The position numbers were made by a program, and so were the translations under genes. DNA of 64,000 nucleotides from contig CAZQDZ010000008.1 of NCBI GenBank assembly GCA_964591455.1, positions 1 through 64,000 on the forward strand. Direction: 5' to 3'. This DNA is from RFSX01 sp964591455 (GTDB lineage: Bacteria; Bacteroidota; Bacteroidia; Chitinophagales; Saprospiraceae). A model generated the notes under the pieces. It was not told where the DNA came from and made no database searches. It saw nothing but the letters and a program-made list of their open reading frames with translations. This document shows positions 25,553 through 35,378 of this stretch, in pieces (position 1 is the first letter of the stretch; each line of letters opens with the position of its first letter).

Positions 25553-28384
25553 ATGCCTTCAAATAAATCCACTTCTCAGTATATAGACATCTTAGGAGCC
25601 AGAGAAAACAACCTCAAGGATATAGATGTAAAAATTCCTAAGAACAAGCTGGTAGTCATTACTGGCTTAAGTGGGAGTGGTAAGTCCTCATTAGCATTTG
25701 ACACCTTGTATGCAGAAGGACAGCGGAGATATATGGAAACCTTCTCTGCTTATGCCAGACAATTTCTGGGTAAAATGGAGCGACCAGATGTAGAGAAAAT
25801 AGATGGCCTAAGTCCTGTCATTTCCATAGAACAGAAAACGACTTCTTGGAATCCAAGATCCACAGTAGGCACCACTACAGAAATCTATGACTTCCTGAGA
25901 TTATTATATGCTCGTATAGGTAATGCTTATAGTTTTAACACGGGCAAGAAAATGGTCCAGTATTCTGATGTAGAAATCATAGAGAAGGTTCTTAAAGAAC
26001 TTAAAAACAAAAAAATATGCATACTGGCTCCAGTCATTAGAGCTAGGAAAGGGCACTACCGGGACCTATTCGAACAGACAAGAAAAAAGGGATATACCAA
26101 AGTAAGGACTGATGGTAAAATTGTAGACTTGAAACCGGGACTCCAGTTAGATAGATACAAGGTACACGACATCGAAATTGTGGTGGATAGGATTAAGGTC
26201 AGCAAAGAAAAAAGAGAACGGATTACAGACTCTATCGAAATTGCGTTCAAACAGAGTCCTGACTTTATTCAGATTCTGAATGTAGATACAAATGAAATCA
26301 AAACATTCTCCAAGAGACTGATGTGTTCTGATACAGGTATTTCTTATGAGAAACCTTCCCCCAATACTTTTTCTTTTAATTCACCCTATGGCACCTGTCC
26401 TAAGTGCCGAGGCTTAGGAGAGTGCCATGATGTAGATATGACCAAAGTCATCCCAGATGATTCCAAGAGTATCAATGATGCTGGCATCGTGCCGTTTGGA
26501 GAAGTCAGAGACAATTACACCTTTAAGCAACTCAGAGCTATATCCAAAAAATATAAATTCTCCTTTTCTACACCTATTAAAAAAATTCCAAAAAAAGCAC
26601 TTAACCTCATTCTCAATGGCGGAGAATCTGTGGATGTAGAGATGAGTTATTCAAAGCATGACTTTGTCTACAACCTGGCCACGGAAGGGCTATTAAATAT
26701 GATACACAGGTGGCAATCAACCTCCACATCAGAAAAAATCCGTCGATGGGCTGAAGACTTCATGACGATTATCTTATGTCCTGATTGTGAGGGCTATCGT
26801 CTCAAAAGAGAATCTCTCCATTTTAAGCTTGGTGAAAAGCATATTGGTGAATTGGCTACCATGGATTTAAATATACTGCATGATTGGATGTCCACGCTGC
26901 ATAAGCATCTAGATAAAAAACAAAATATCATCGCTAAAGATATCTTGAAGGAGATTAAGATGCGATTAGAATTTTTGTTAGATGTAGGGTTAGACTACCT
27001 GTCACTCAATAGGCCTACTCGAACACTTTCAGGTGGTGAATCGCAGCGAACAAGATTGGCTACACAAATAGGCTCACAATTATCTGGTATAACCTACATA
27101 ATGGATGAGCCCAGCATCGGTCTGCACCAGAGAGATAATCAGCGACTCATCACTGCCCTTAAAGACTTAACCACTATAGGCAATACTGTCGTCGTTGTAG
27201 AGCACGATAAAGATATCATGTTGGCCTCCGACTATCTCATAGATTTAGGGCCTGGAGCTGGCAAACTTGGTGGAGAAATTGTAGATGAGGGTGAGCCAAA
27301 GGTTTTTAAAAAAGCAAAAGGAATTACAGCAGCTTATCTCAATGAAAAAAGAACGATAGAAGTACCGAAAGAACGACGCAAGGGAACTGGTAAAAAACTA
27401 ACACTGAAAGGTGCTGAAGGTAATAACCTACAGAAAGTAGATGTCGAAATTCCGCTCGGGACTTTTACATGTATCACTGGTGTATCAGGAAGTGGCAAGT
27501 CTACACTGATCAATGAGACCTTATATCACATACTGAGACAACATTTTTATAAGAGTATAAAAAGACCACTTCCGTATAAAAGTCTCAAAGGTCTAGAGCA
27601 TATAGATAAAGTCATAGAAATAGACCAATCCCCTATCGGCCGAACCCCACGATCTAATCCAGTAACGTATATCGGTGTATTTACAGATATCAGAAATATT
27701 TTTGCTAGCCTGCCAGAGTCTAAGATACGAGGATATAAGCCAGGAAGATTTTCATTCAATGTCAAAGATGGGCGCTGTGATACCTGTGAAGGGGGAGGGA
27801 TGAAACTCATAGAAATGAATTTCTTACCTGACGTATATGTGGAGTGTGAAGAATGTCTAGGCAAAAGATACAAAAGGGAAACGCTGGAAATAATGTATAA
27901 AAGCAAATCCATTGCCAATGTACTGGATATGAATGTGGATGAGGCCGTAGAATTCTTCAAACCGATTCCTAAAATCTACCGCAAACTAAAAACCCTTCAA
28001 GACGTAGGGCTAGGTTACATTACGCTGGGCCAGCAAGCCACCAGTCTATCAGGTGGAGAAGCCCAACGGGTAAAACTATCCGAAGAACTATCTAAAAGAG
28101 ATACTGGTAATACATTCTATATACTAGATGAGCCGACAACAGGCCTTCACTTCGAAGATATAAAGCAACTACTAACAGTCTTACAAAAGCTGGTGGACAA
28201 AGGTAATACAGTCGTGGTTATAGAACATAATATGGATGTCATCAAAGTCGCTGACTACATCATAGATGTAGGTCCTGACGGTGGCCGTGGCGGCGGCACC
28301 ATTGTTGGTGTCGGCACGCCTGAAGCAATTGCAAAAATTAAAAAGAGTTATACAGGGAAGTTTTTGAAAATGGAGTTAAAGTAA
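25553..28384 (+). CDS. uvrA: Excinuclease ABC subunit A
   Basis: 943 residues from the ATG at 25553; a TTG at 25523 would add ten residues that the family lacks. UvrA scans DNA for damage and loads UvrB in nucleotide excision repair. Both ATPase halves are complete: Walker A GLSGSGKSSLAFDT and GVSGSGKSTLINET, ABC signatures LSGGESQRTRLA and LSGGEAQRVKLS. The zinc modules are also present (CPKCRGLGEC with CPDCEGYR, and CDTCEGGG with CEECLGKRY), as are the UvrB-binding and insertion regions. It stands alone; uvrB and uvrC are not in the window. Confidence 0.97.
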   Translation: MPSNKSTSQYIDILGARENNLKDIDVKIPKNKLVVITGLSGSGKSSLAFDTLYAEGQRRYMETFSAYARQFLGKMERPDVEKIDGLSPVISIEQKTTSWNPRSTVGTTTEIYDFLRLLYARIGNAYSFNTGKKMVQYSDVEIIEKVLKELKNKKICILAPVIRARKGHYRDLFEQTRKKGYTKVRTDGKIVDLKPGLQLDRYKVHDIEIVVDRIKVSKEKRERITDSIEIAFKQSPDFIQILNVDTNEIKTFSKRLMCSDTGISYEKPSPNTFSFNSPYGTCPKCRGLGECHDVDMTKVIPDDSKSINDAGIVPFGEVRDNYTFKQLRAISKKYKFSFSTPIKKIPKKALNLILNGGESVDVEMSYSKHDFVYNLATEGLLNMIHRWQSTSTSEKIRRWAEDFMTIILCPDCEGYRLKRESLHFKLGEKHIGELATMDLNILHDWMSTLHKHLDKKQNIIAKDILKEIKMRLEFLLDVGLDYLSLNRPTRTLSGGESQRTRLATQIGSQLSGITYIMDEPSIGLHQRDNQRLITALKDLTTIGNTVVVVEHDKDIMLASDYLIDLGPGAGKLGGEIVDEGEPKVFKKAKGITAAYLNEKRTIEVPKERRKGTGKKLTLKGAEGNNLQKVDVEIPLGTFTCITGVSGSGKSTLINETLYHILRQHFYKSIKRPLPYKSLKGLEHIDKVIEIDQSPIGRTPRSNPVTYIGVFTDIRNIFASLPESKIRGYKPGRFSFNVKDGRCDTCEGGGMKLIEMNFLPDVYVECEECLGKRYKRETLEIMYKSKSIANVLDMNVDEAVEFFKPIPKIYRKLKTLQDVGLGYITLGQQATSLSGGEAQRVKLSEELSKRDTGNTFYILDEPTTGLHFEDIKQLLTVLQKLVDKGNTVVVIEHNMDVIKVADYIIDVGPDGGRGGGTIVGVGTPEAIAKIKKSYTGKFLKMELK

Positions 28385-28460
28385 TTTATCCATAGGCTTC
28401 AAAATCTTTCTTTAGTTATTCTTGTCTGAATAGATAGTTAGAACAAATGCCAAATAATGC

Positions 28461-29891
28461 TTACTGCACTATCAACTTTTTTATAGACTTCATCTCTCCC
28501 ATTCTCATCTGGATAAAGTACATACCTTTATCGAAATCACTCTTGTTCAATGTATATTCTCCTCCAGAAAAAATTTCTTGCTTAATTAATTGGCCACTAG
28601 AAGATAAGACGTTAACCTCTACTGATCTATTGCCTGGATTATCAAATGAAATCACTGCAGTACTTTGCATAGGATTAGGACTTAGTTTAATATTTTCAAA
28701 AGTAATGTCCTGAGTAAAGGTGCCTTCCTGGAATGGATCAGACCACTTTTCTTCAGTAAGAAATGACTCGTCAGTAAATGTTCTGAGAAAAGCAACAAGA
28801 GACGCTTTCTCATCATCATTAAACTTAAATCCACCATCTGGGATAATAAATGACCAGCTATTAGCCTCTACTTCTTCAGAATAAAACTCTACTACTTCCT
28901 CGAGACTAGAGAATCGACCATCATGCATATATGGTGCAGTCATTTCTATATTTCTTAGGGTAGGCAATTTAAATAAGTCATCAATGTTTGTCCACTCCCC
29001 TGTACCAGCATCATCTTCATCTATAGGCAGGCCATTATTAAATATGAATGGAAAAAACTCAAATACTGGTTCTTCTATTTCTATTGGTATTCCTCCAAGT
29101 AGTGCATCCAACTCATTCCCCTGAACATGGCACGAAGAACAATTAGAAGCAAAGAGTTCCAGACCTTCCATTTCAGATTTTGTGAAGCCAGCAAAGTCTC
29201 TTACAGCTTCCTGATCAAATCTTGAATTAAATGTAACCATAGACTCAATAAATTGAACTAAGGCATCCACTACTTTATCTTCATTGATTTCATCAGAACC
29301 ATAAGCTTTCTCAAAAAGGGATGGGTAATAATCTATAGAAGATAGCTTACCTACAATCTCAATCATATTTGCCCCAATCTCATTCTCGTCCGTTAGTGGT
29401 AGAATAATCATTTCATGTAAATCTTGCCTACGCATATCCCAGGCAAAGGAGTGATTATTAGACCATCCTAAATCATTGAGATGCATGGAATTTCGCTTTG
29501 TCAATGTGCTAGTGCCTTCACTAAAATCTTTGTTTTCTGTAAAAGATAATGATTGATCATGGCAAGTGCCGCATGAAATATTCTCGAGTGCCGAAAGTCG
29601 TGCATCATAGAATAGCACTCTACCTAATGTTGCTTTATCATCTGTGATTGCATCAAAAGTAGATACATCTATTCCCCCTGACTCATAACCTAAATGCCCG
29701 TCATCACTAAAATCTGATTTCATGAGATGTTCTGGAATATCGATGCCAGAATAATTGAATGGAATAGAAGGCAAATCAGGAGATTCGTTAACCATCGTCA
29801 TCACAAACAAAGATGTCCTGTCTGCTGTGAAATTTGATAATAATACGATTATAGTACCTAGAACTGAGAAGAGAATAATTTTGGATTTCAT
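28461..29891 (-). CDS. Di-heme cytochrome c peroxidase/MauG family protein with T9SS type A sorting domain
   Basis: 476 residues. Signal sequence (about 1-24), then two c-type heme sites, CGTCH (about residue 105) and CSSCH (about 250), in the order typical of bacterial cytochrome c peroxidase/MauG. LGRVLFYDARLS precedes the first site, and the distal sequence LPTLRNIEMTAPYMHDGRF is characteristic. After about residue 395 a type A sorting domain follows (LSPNPMQSTAVISF...GMYFIQMRMG...KKLIVQ), so the heme protein is predicted to be exported through T9SS and held at the surface or released. It may detoxify peroxide or oxidise a partner; the substrate is unknown. Confidence 0.9.
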   Translation of the reverse strand: MKSKIILFSVLGTIIVLLSNFTADRTSLFVMTMVNESPDLPSIPFNYSGIDIPEHLMKSDFSDDGHLGYESGGIDVSTFDAITDDKATLGRVLFYDARLSALENISCGTCHDQSLSFTENKDFSEGTSTLTKRNSMHLNDLGWSNNHSFAWDMRRQDLHEMIILPLTDENEIGANMIEIVGKLSSIDYYPSLFEKAYGSDEINEDKVVDALVQFIESMVTFNSRFDQEAVRDFAGFTKSEMEGLELFASNCSSCHVQGNELDALLGGIPIEIEEPVFEFFPFIFNNGLPIDEDDAGTGEWTNIDDLFKLPTLRNIEMTAPYMHDGRFSSLEEVVEFYSEEVEANSWSFIIPDGGFKFNDDEKASLVAFLRTFTDESFLTEEKWSDPFQEGTFTQDITFENIKLSPNPMQSTAVISFDNPGNRSVEVNVLSSSGQLIKQEIFSGGEYTLNKSDFDKGMYFIQMRMGEMKSIKKLIVQ

Positions 29892-30160
29892 AATGATGTT
29901 AATTGTTAGCTATAAATGATGATACCATTAAGATAAACCATCGGATTTAAAATGTCGTATAATTGACAAATTATTTTGCGCATCATTAAGATACTAATCC
30001 CTTGGAATCAACCATCCACAATTAAAATTTGATATCCCTCAATATCCTATCAGCCAGCACCTTTGCTGCTGCTACAGCCAAAGTAACTTATTGGCCACTC
30101 ACTAAAGAATGAAAGAGATGCGACCTCGAGTTTTGGAAAAGACTTGACAATATTTTCGCC
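29892..30160. other. Intergenic region upstream of two divergent genes
   Basis: About 270 bases between the cytochrome peroxidase gene and the proC promoter. I see no coding frame longer than about a dozen codons, no RNA gene and no strong hairpin. Promoters for both neighbours must lie here or at its edges. Confidence 0.5.
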
Positions 30161-30168
30161 TACCTTTG
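30161..30168 (+). promoter_or_regulatory. -7 promoter box of proC
   Basis: TACCTTTG matches TAnnTTTG exactly, 33 bases before the proC ATG. Upstream TTGs at 30144-30146 and 30133-30135 flank the expected -33 distance without matching it exactly. Confidence 0.5.
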
Positions 30169-30201
30169 CCTACTTTTTAAGAAAACTTCAAAGGTTTAGA
30201 G

Positions 30202-31002
30202 ATGAAAATTCTGATAGTAGGAGGCGGAAATATGGGTCTCACTTATGCTAAAAGCTTGCTTAATGCCCACATCGTCAATGAGGAAAGTCTCATGGTATTA
30301 GAGAAATCTGAAGAAAAAGCAGTCAAAATAGAATCGCTTAATGTAGGCACCGTTTTCGGTGAGCCTGGAAACTATATCAAGGAAGCTGATTTAATCATAC
30401 TCGCTGTAAAGCCTCAAGATTCCAGCGTACTATTCGAAAAAATCAAAGGGTATATAGACCACCAGCAAGTAGTCTTGTCCATTATGGCAGGCATTCCAAT
30501 AGAGAAAATATCTCACGCTGTCGGATCCAAGAAAATCATTAGAGCCATGCCCAATCTCCCTGCTCAGGTTGGGTCAGGAATGACAGTGTACACCTCTTCT
30601 GAGGATGTGACCAGAATAGAGCTCGTTATGGTACAGAATATTCTAAATTCTACTGGAAAGACCATCTATGTAGATGAGGAAAAGCTCATAGATGCCTCTA
30701 CTGCTATTTCTGGGTCTGGACCTGCTTATGTGTTTTTTTACATCCAATCCCTCATCGATACAGCTCAGAATTTAGGCTTTAACAAATCTGAATCCGAGCT
30801 ACTGGCTTATACCACCTTCAAAGGCGCTATAGATCTTTTCAATAAAAACAACTTCAGTTGCGAAGAGTGGATATCCAAAGTGGCTTCCCGTGGTGGTACC
30901 ACTGAAGCTGCACTTAATTCTTTTAAATCAAACAACGTAGCTCAACAATTAGATCAGGCATATGAATCTGCATTCAATAGAGCCAGAGAATTAAGTAACT
31001 GA
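30202..31002 (+). CDS. proC: Pyrroline-5-carboxylate reductase
   Basis: 266 residues. It reduces pyrroline-5-carboxylate to proline with NAD(P)H. The Rossmann motif GGGNMGLTYA is at the N-terminus, AVKPQD at about 73-78, MPNLPAQVGSG in the middle, and the family signature SGSGPAYVFFYIQSL with RGGTTEAAL towards the C-terminus. It has its own promoter; glyS follows 85 bases on, also with its own promoter. Confidence 0.95.
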   Translation: MKILIVGGGNMGLTYAKSLLNAHIVNEESLMVLEKSEEKAVKIESLNVGTVFGEPGNYIKEADLIILAVKPQDSSVLFEKIKGYIDHQQVVLSIMAGIPIEKISHAVGSKKIIRAMPNLPAQVGSGMTVYTSSEDVTRIELVMVQNILNSTGKTIYVDEEKLIDASTAISGSGPAYVFFYIQSLIDTAQNLGFNKSESELLAYTTFKGAIDLFNKNNFSCEEWISKVASRGGTTEAALNSFKSNNVAQQLDQAYESAFNRARELSN

Positions 31003-31090
31003 GAATAAGTAACACTCAAGAAATCTAAGTAATAGACCAGCATCAGTCAGTCCTAACTGTTATCATTTTAATGAACTGACTTGTCTTTTG

Positions 31091-31098
31091 TACTTTTG
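31091..31098 (+). promoter_or_regulatory. -7 promoter box of glyS
   Basis: TACTTTTG matches TAnnTTTG exactly. It lies inside the longest open frame (which opens with TTG at 31088) and 13 bases before the ATG at 31112, so it rules against the upstream TTG as start and implies a leader of only a few bases. Confidence 0.5.
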
Positions 31099-31111
31099 CA
31101 CCTCATTTTTA

Positions 31112-32656
31112 ATGAATAATATCATGGACTTTAAGAATCTCGTTTCGCACTGCAAAGAATATGGTTTCGTCTTCCCATCGAGTGAAATCTATGATGGGTT
31201 ATCTGCAACCTACGATTATGGCCCATTAGGCGTAGAACTAAAAAACAACATCAAGCAATACTGGTGGAAGAGTATGGTGCAAATGCATCAGAATATAGTT
31301 GGATTGGATGCGGCCATATTTATGCACCCCAAAACTTGGAAAGCATCAGGGCACGTAGATGCCTTTAATGACCCAATGGTAGATAACAAGGATTCTAAAA
31401 AAAGATACAGAGCAGACCAACTCATAGAAGGATATGCAGAGAAAATAGAAGCCAAAATTCAGAAAGATGTTACAAAAGCAGCTAAGAAATTTGGTGAGGC
31501 TTTTGATGAAAAGCAATTCAGAGAAACCAATGGTCGTATTCTGGATCGTCAGAAAAAAATAGATCATGCCATCAACACCATGAACCAGCATTTGAAAGAT
31601 GGTAATATGGAAGGGTTAGGCGAACTCATCAATGAACTAGAGATTGCTTGCCCAGAAAGTGGCTCGCGTAGCTGGACTGAGGTCAGGCAATTTAACCTGA
31701 TGTTCTCTACTCAATTAGGTGCCGTTGCTGGCGAGGATGGAAAGATATATCTGAGACCAGAAACTGCGCAAGGAATCTTTGTCAACTTTCTTAATGTTCA
31801 GAAATCCACGAGACAGAAATTACCATTTGGTATTGCTCAGATAGGCAAAGCATTTAGAAATGAGATTGTTGCCAGACAATTCATATTTAGGATGAGAGAA
31901 TTCGAACAGATGGAGATGCAATTCTTCGTCAAGCCTGGAGAAGAGATGAAGTGGTATGATTACTGGAAGCAGACTAGACTAGAATGGCATAAAGCACTCG
32001 GCACACCTGCGGAAAATTTAAGATACCATGACCATGATAATCTAGCGCATTATGCCAATGCGGCGGTAGACATAGAGTTTAAGTTTCCTTTTGGTTTTAG
32101 AGAACTAGAAGGCATCCACTCCAGAACAGATTTTGACCTAAAGAGTCACATGGAGTTATCTGGTAAGAAGTTACAGTACTTTGACCCACAAGCTAACGAC
32201 AGTTATGTACCCTATGTCGTAGAGACTTCTATCGGCTGTGATAGAATGTTTTTGTCTCAAGTAGCTGGGGCACTACAAGAAGAGATAGTGCCTGATGCAG
32301 ATGGAAAAGATTCTACACGTACAGTTATGAAACTACATCCATCTATAGCACCAGTAAAAGCAGCTGTTCTTCCACTTCTCAAGAATAAGGAAGAATTAGT
32401 GAAGGCTTCTAAAGATGTGTTCAAAAAACTCAGTGGATATGTGAATTGTCAATATGATGAAAAGGATGCCATAGGTAGACGCTATAGAAGACAAGACGCC
32501 ATAGGTACTCCTTATTCTATAACAATCGACTTTGACACTTTGGAAGACAACACCGTGACCATCAGAGATAGAGATACTCTAGAACAGAAGAGAGTTAAGA
32601 TAGATGAGGTAGGCCCTATCGTTACAGAAAAATGTAATGTTCATAACATCCTATAA
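31112..32656 (+). CDS. glyS: Glycine--tRNA ligase (homodimeric alpha2 type)
   Basis: 514 residues from the ATG at 31112 (MNNIMDFKN); a second ATG at 31124 is equally possible. It charges tRNA-Gly. The class II motifs are present: EIYDGLSATYDYGPLG near the N-terminus, motif 2 FRNEIVARQFIFRMREFEQME, and motif 3 SIGCDRMFL. A helical insertion (about 105-185) separates motif 1 from the core, and the anticodon-binding domain begins near PVKAAVLPLL. The eukaryote-like single-chain form (also called glyQS) is normal in Bacteroidota. A HAD hydrolase follows 14 bases on. Confidence 0.96.
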   Translation: MNNIMDFKNLVSHCKEYGFVFPSSEIYDGLSATYDYGPLGVELKNNIKQYWWKSMVQMHQNIVGLDAAIFMHPKTWKASGHVDAFNDPMVDNKDSKKRYRADQLIEGYAEKIEAKIQKDVTKAAKKFGEAFDEKQFRETNGRILDRQKKIDHAINTMNQHLKDGNMEGLGELINELEIACPESGSRSWTEVRQFNLMFSTQLGAVAGEDGKIYLRPETAQGIFVNFLNVQKSTRQKLPFGIAQIGKAFRNEIVARQFIFRMREFEQMEMQFFVKPGEEMKWYDYWKQTRLEWHKALGTPAENLRYHDHDNLAHYANAAVDIEFKFPFGFRELEGIHSRTDFDLKSHMELSGKKLQYFDPQANDSYVPYVVETSIGCDRMFLSQVAGALQEEIVPDADGKDSTRTVMKLHPSIAPVKAAVLPLLKNKEELVKASKDVFKKLSGYVNCQYDEKDAIGRRYRRQDAIGTPYSITIDFDTLEDNTVTIRDRDTLEQKRVKIDEVGPIVTEKCNVHNIL

Positions 32657-32670
32657 ATAAGGACACTGAA

Positions 32671-33318
32671 ATGAGTAAAATAAATCCCAAAAAGAAAACC
32701 CTCATTTTTGATTTTGGTAATATTCTGCTCAATCTAGACTATAAAGTTTGTTTCAAAGCTTTCCATGATGTTCTCGGAATAGACTTCTCTAAAGGACTAC
32801 CTGAGAGCACTAAACAACATCTCTTTCGTTATGAAAAAGGAGAGCTCAATACAGAAAGCTTTTTATGGCACCTACAACAATTCAAGCCAGATGCTGAAAT
32901 CAGAGATATTATAGCGGCATGGAACAGCCTTCTTGTTCCTGTCCCACAATATCGGTTTGATATGATAGCAGCACTTAGAGATAAATACAATGTGGCTATG
33001 TTAAGCAACATTAATGATATGCACATGAATTGGATTCACAGCGACCTCAAGAAGCGACTGGGGCTAGAAGATTTCAGCAGCCAATATTTTGATAAAGTAT
33101 TTTATTCTCATCTCATCGGACATAGAAAACCCGACACCAACTGCTATGAATATGTGCAGAAGGAACTAGGGATAGCTGATGGTCAAGACATCTTGTTTAT
33201 TGATGACATGCAAGAAAACATCGATGCTGCTCTAGATTATGGGTGGCGTGGTGTGGTGCATGATCCTAAGGAAGAGATCGTGGAAAAGATAATAGAGTAT
33301 AGTTCTCTTCTTATCTAA
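32671..33318 (+). CDS. HAD family hydrolase, YihX-like
   Basis: 215 residues. Motif I is IFDFGNILLNLDY (nucleophile Asp, followed by Gly at the +2 position as in YihX-type phosphatases), motif II MLSNINDMH, motif III with GHRKPD and motif IV FIDDMQENIDAA. A helical cap lies at about 20-90. It probably removes phosphate from a small sugar phosphate; the substrate cannot be read from sequence. It is 14 bases after glyS and ends at a strong bidirectional terminator. Confidence 0.9.
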   Translation: MSKINPKKKTLIFDFGNILLNLDYKVCFKAFHDVLGIDFSKGLPESTKQHLFRYEKGELNTESFLWHLQQFKPDAEIRDIIAAWNSLLVPVPQYRFDMIAALRDKYNVAMLSNINDMHMNWIHSDLKKRLGLEDFSSQYFDKVFYSHLIGHRKPDTNCYEYVQKELGIADGQDILFIDDMQENIDAALDYGWRGVVHDPKEEIVEKIIEYSSLLI

Positions 33319-33370
33319 GCTTTCTGACTCTTATAACACCCGTCCCATTTAAGACATCAAATTTCGTGAG

Positions 33371-33401
33371 AAAAAAAGCCAGACTGTGTCTGGCTTTTTT
33401 T
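33371..33401. terminator. Bidirectional intrinsic terminator between HAD gene and mscS
   Basis: AAAAAAAGCCAGAC / GTCTGGCTTTTTTT with a 3-base loop is a 14-bp inverted repeat including the A and T runs, between two convergent genes. It can end transcripts from both sides. Confidence 0.9.
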
Positions 33402-33418
33402 ATATTTCGAATTAGATC

Positions 33419-34267
33419 TTATGCATTCGGTGCAGCGCCTCCTACCATATTGACATCCATCGTCGGATATGGTATACCGATACCTTGCTTATCAAATTCT
33501 TTCTTCACATTCTCTTGCATGAAATATAATGTATCCCAGTAATGCTCACTTTTACAGAATGGTCTCGTATTCAGGTTCACTGAACTATCACCAAGTTCTC
33601 CTACAACCACACCTTGAGCTGGGGCATCCAGAATGTAAGGACAACTCTCTCCTACCTGTAGAATAACGTCTCTTGCTTTGTCTATATCATCGCTATAACC
33701 GATTCCAAATGTAAGCTCTACACCTACTTCTCCTTGTCCAGATATGTTAGTGATATCATTACCTGTAACATTGCTATTGGCAATAATTATTCTTTTATTA
33801 TCCAAGGTCTTCAGCGTTGTATTAAATGCGTTAATAGCATCTACTGTACCTACAGTTCCACCTCCACCTATTTTCACTAAATCTCCTACTTTAAATGGCT
33901 TAAATATCATAAGCATCACACCTGCTGCGGCGTGGCCTAAGGTTCCATTAAGAGCCATACCTATACCCACCATCAATGCACTAAAAATGGCAACAAATGA
34001 GGTAACATTTATTCCAAACATAGCCGCCACTGAAAGTAGTAGCATAATTTTCAGAGCAATATTTAATAAAGAGGCGACAAATTTACTGAGTGTTTCATCC
34101 ATACCAGAACGTGCTATGCCTTTCTCTGCCACACGTACAATTCTCTTTATAATCCATGACCCTATGACTAGAGTGATAATCGCTAATGCGACTTTAGGGG
34201 CATACTCTATAGCCATACTGATTCCTTTATCAGTATAACCAGCTATTGCAGAAACATTTTCTTCCAT
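33419..34267 (-). CDS. Small-conductance mechanosensitive channel, MscS family
   Basis: 282 residues, the size of E. coli MscS (286). It opens under membrane tension to release solutes during osmotic downshock. Three membrane segments occupy about 18-115; the pore helix is Gly/Ala-rich (SALMVGIGMALNGTLGHAAAGVML). The cytoplasmic beta domain holds FKVGDLVKIGG, and the C-terminal alpha/beta vestibule begins near GVELTFGIGYSDDIDKA. It is divergent from recX. Confidence 0.95.
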   Translation of the reverse strand: MEENVSAIAGYTDKGISMAIEYAPKVALAIITLVIGSWIIKRIVRVAEKGIARSGMDETLSKFVASLLNIALKIMLLLSVAAMFGINVTSFVAIFSALMVGIGMALNGTLGHAAAGVMLMIFKPFKVGDLVKIGGGGTVGTVDAINAFNTTLKTLDNKRIIIANSNVTGNDITNISGQGEVGVELTFGIGYSDDIDKARDVILQVGESCPYILDAPAQGVVVGELGDSSVNLNTRPFCKSEHYWDTLYFMQENVKKEFDKQGIGIPYPTMDVNMVGGAAPNA

Positions 34268-34378
34268 TTAATTTTAAGTTTTGAATTGGTAATAAAAAAA
34301 TGCAAAAGTCTCATCTTTTATAAGACATTACATATTTATTACCTTATTTAATTGTTAATTATGGATTAAGAGACGCTA

Positions 34379-34840
34379 TTGGAACAAGAACTTGAAAAAT
34401 TAAGAAAATACTGTGTCTATCAGGACAGATGCCATTCAGAAGTGAGGTCCAAATTGTTATCTATAAAAGTATATGGAGATAATCTGGAGGAGATTATGGC
34501 CATTCTAATCCGTGAGGGTTTCTTGAATGAAGAAAGATTTGCACGTTCTTATTGTCGAGGAAAATTCAGAATTAAAAAATGGGGTCGACAAAAAATCCGA
34601 CAAAATCTAATTTTCAAAAAAGTGTCCGAATATTGTATTAAAAAAGGTATGGAAGAGATAGATGAAGAAGAATATCTAAATACCATGAATGAGACTCTAC
34701 TAAATGCAATGCACAAATACACCTCATTTTCTCAAGCTATGCAAAAGGATAAGGCTATCAAGTATACTAACTCTAGAGGGTTCGAATTACCACTCATATA
34801 CAATGCCATAAGAGAGATAGAGCTTGATTGTGACTTTTAG
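34379..34840 (+). CDS. recX: Regulatory protein RecX
   Basis: 153 residues beginning with TTG. RecX binds RecA filaments and modulates recombination. The protein shows the family's helical repeats: CHSEVRSKLLSIKV, a conserved LIREGFLNEERFARSYCRGKFRIKKWG-like segment, and QKIRQNLIFKKVS. recA is not in the window. It converges on the next lipoprotein gene with a gap of only 11 bases. Confidence 0.88.
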   Translation: MEQELEKLRKYCVYQDRCHSEVRSKLLSIKVYGDNLEEIMAILIREGFLNEERFARSYCRGKFRIKKWGRQKIRQNLIFKKVSEYCIKKGMEEIDEEEYLNTMNETLLNAMHKYTSFSQAMQKDKAIKYTNSRGFELPLIYNAIREIELDCDF

Positions 34841-34851
34841 TCATTGTATGA

Positions 34852-35283
34852 TTACCTTCTTATCAGCACAAATCGTTGATCACAGCCATTATCTGGAATA
34901 TTCAGGATTATGTTGTCATCCTCGAGGCTGAAAGCCAGTGGTTCTGAAAATTGCAATAATCCAGTTTCATTGCTTTCATTGAGTGTATATGAAGCCATAG
35001 CGAACTCTAATGAACTGACATCATCCCCAGATTCTATAGTTGCCGCTTCTGACGTGAAGGTTATAGTCAGGTTGCATAATACATCTGTCAATGTAGCCAA
35101 TGGTACACAGTTATTGCCATCTATTGTTGTAAGGGGGGAAATATTCTCGTCTCGAATACAATTAAATATTTCACTAGACTCTAGAATCCATGTGCCCAAT
35201 ATTCTATCAGAAAAAGCGTCTTGTCCACAAGACCAAAAGACAGATATTAGAAGAGTGAATAGTAAGGCCTTTAAGGACTTCAT
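34852..35283 (-). CDS. Lipoprotein, lipocalin-like
   Basis: 143 residues with a lipobox at FWSC (Cys19). The mature part opens with ILGTWILESSEIFNC and is otherwise beta-rich with four to five further Cys, ending in CDQRFVLIRR. The GTW opening and strand pattern resemble the lipocalin-like domains of Bacteroidota lipoproteins. A ligand cannot be inferred. Confidence 0.7.
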   Translation of the reverse strand: MKSLKALLFTLLISVFWSCGQDAFSDRILGTWILESSEIFNCIRDENISPLTTIDGNNCVPLATLTDVLCNLTITFTSEAATIESGDDVSSLEFAMASYTLNESNETGLLQFSEPLAFSLEDDNIILNIPDNGCDQRFVLIRR

Positions 35284-35312
35284 AGCTGATTATTTAGTTA
35301 TCACAATGTAAC

Positions 35313-35346
35313 AAAAAAAAGCCCAGACGATGACGTCTGAGCTTTT
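35313..35346 (-). terminator. Intrinsic terminator after the 124-residue unknown gene
   Basis: On the minus strand AAGC-CAGACG / CGTCTG-GCTT with a 4-base loop (one bulged mismatch) is followed by eight Ts. It lies between the stop of the unknown gene at 35379 and the start of the lipoprotein at 35283. It also has a short T run on the plus strand. Confidence 0.85.
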
Positions 35347-35378
35347 GGGATCTTATTTTATAATTTTAATATCTAATA

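Noticed and set aside
31088..31111. TTG at 31088 as the glyS start
   Set aside because: The exact promoter box at 31091-31098 lies downstream of it, and the extra residues are absent from the usual start of the family.
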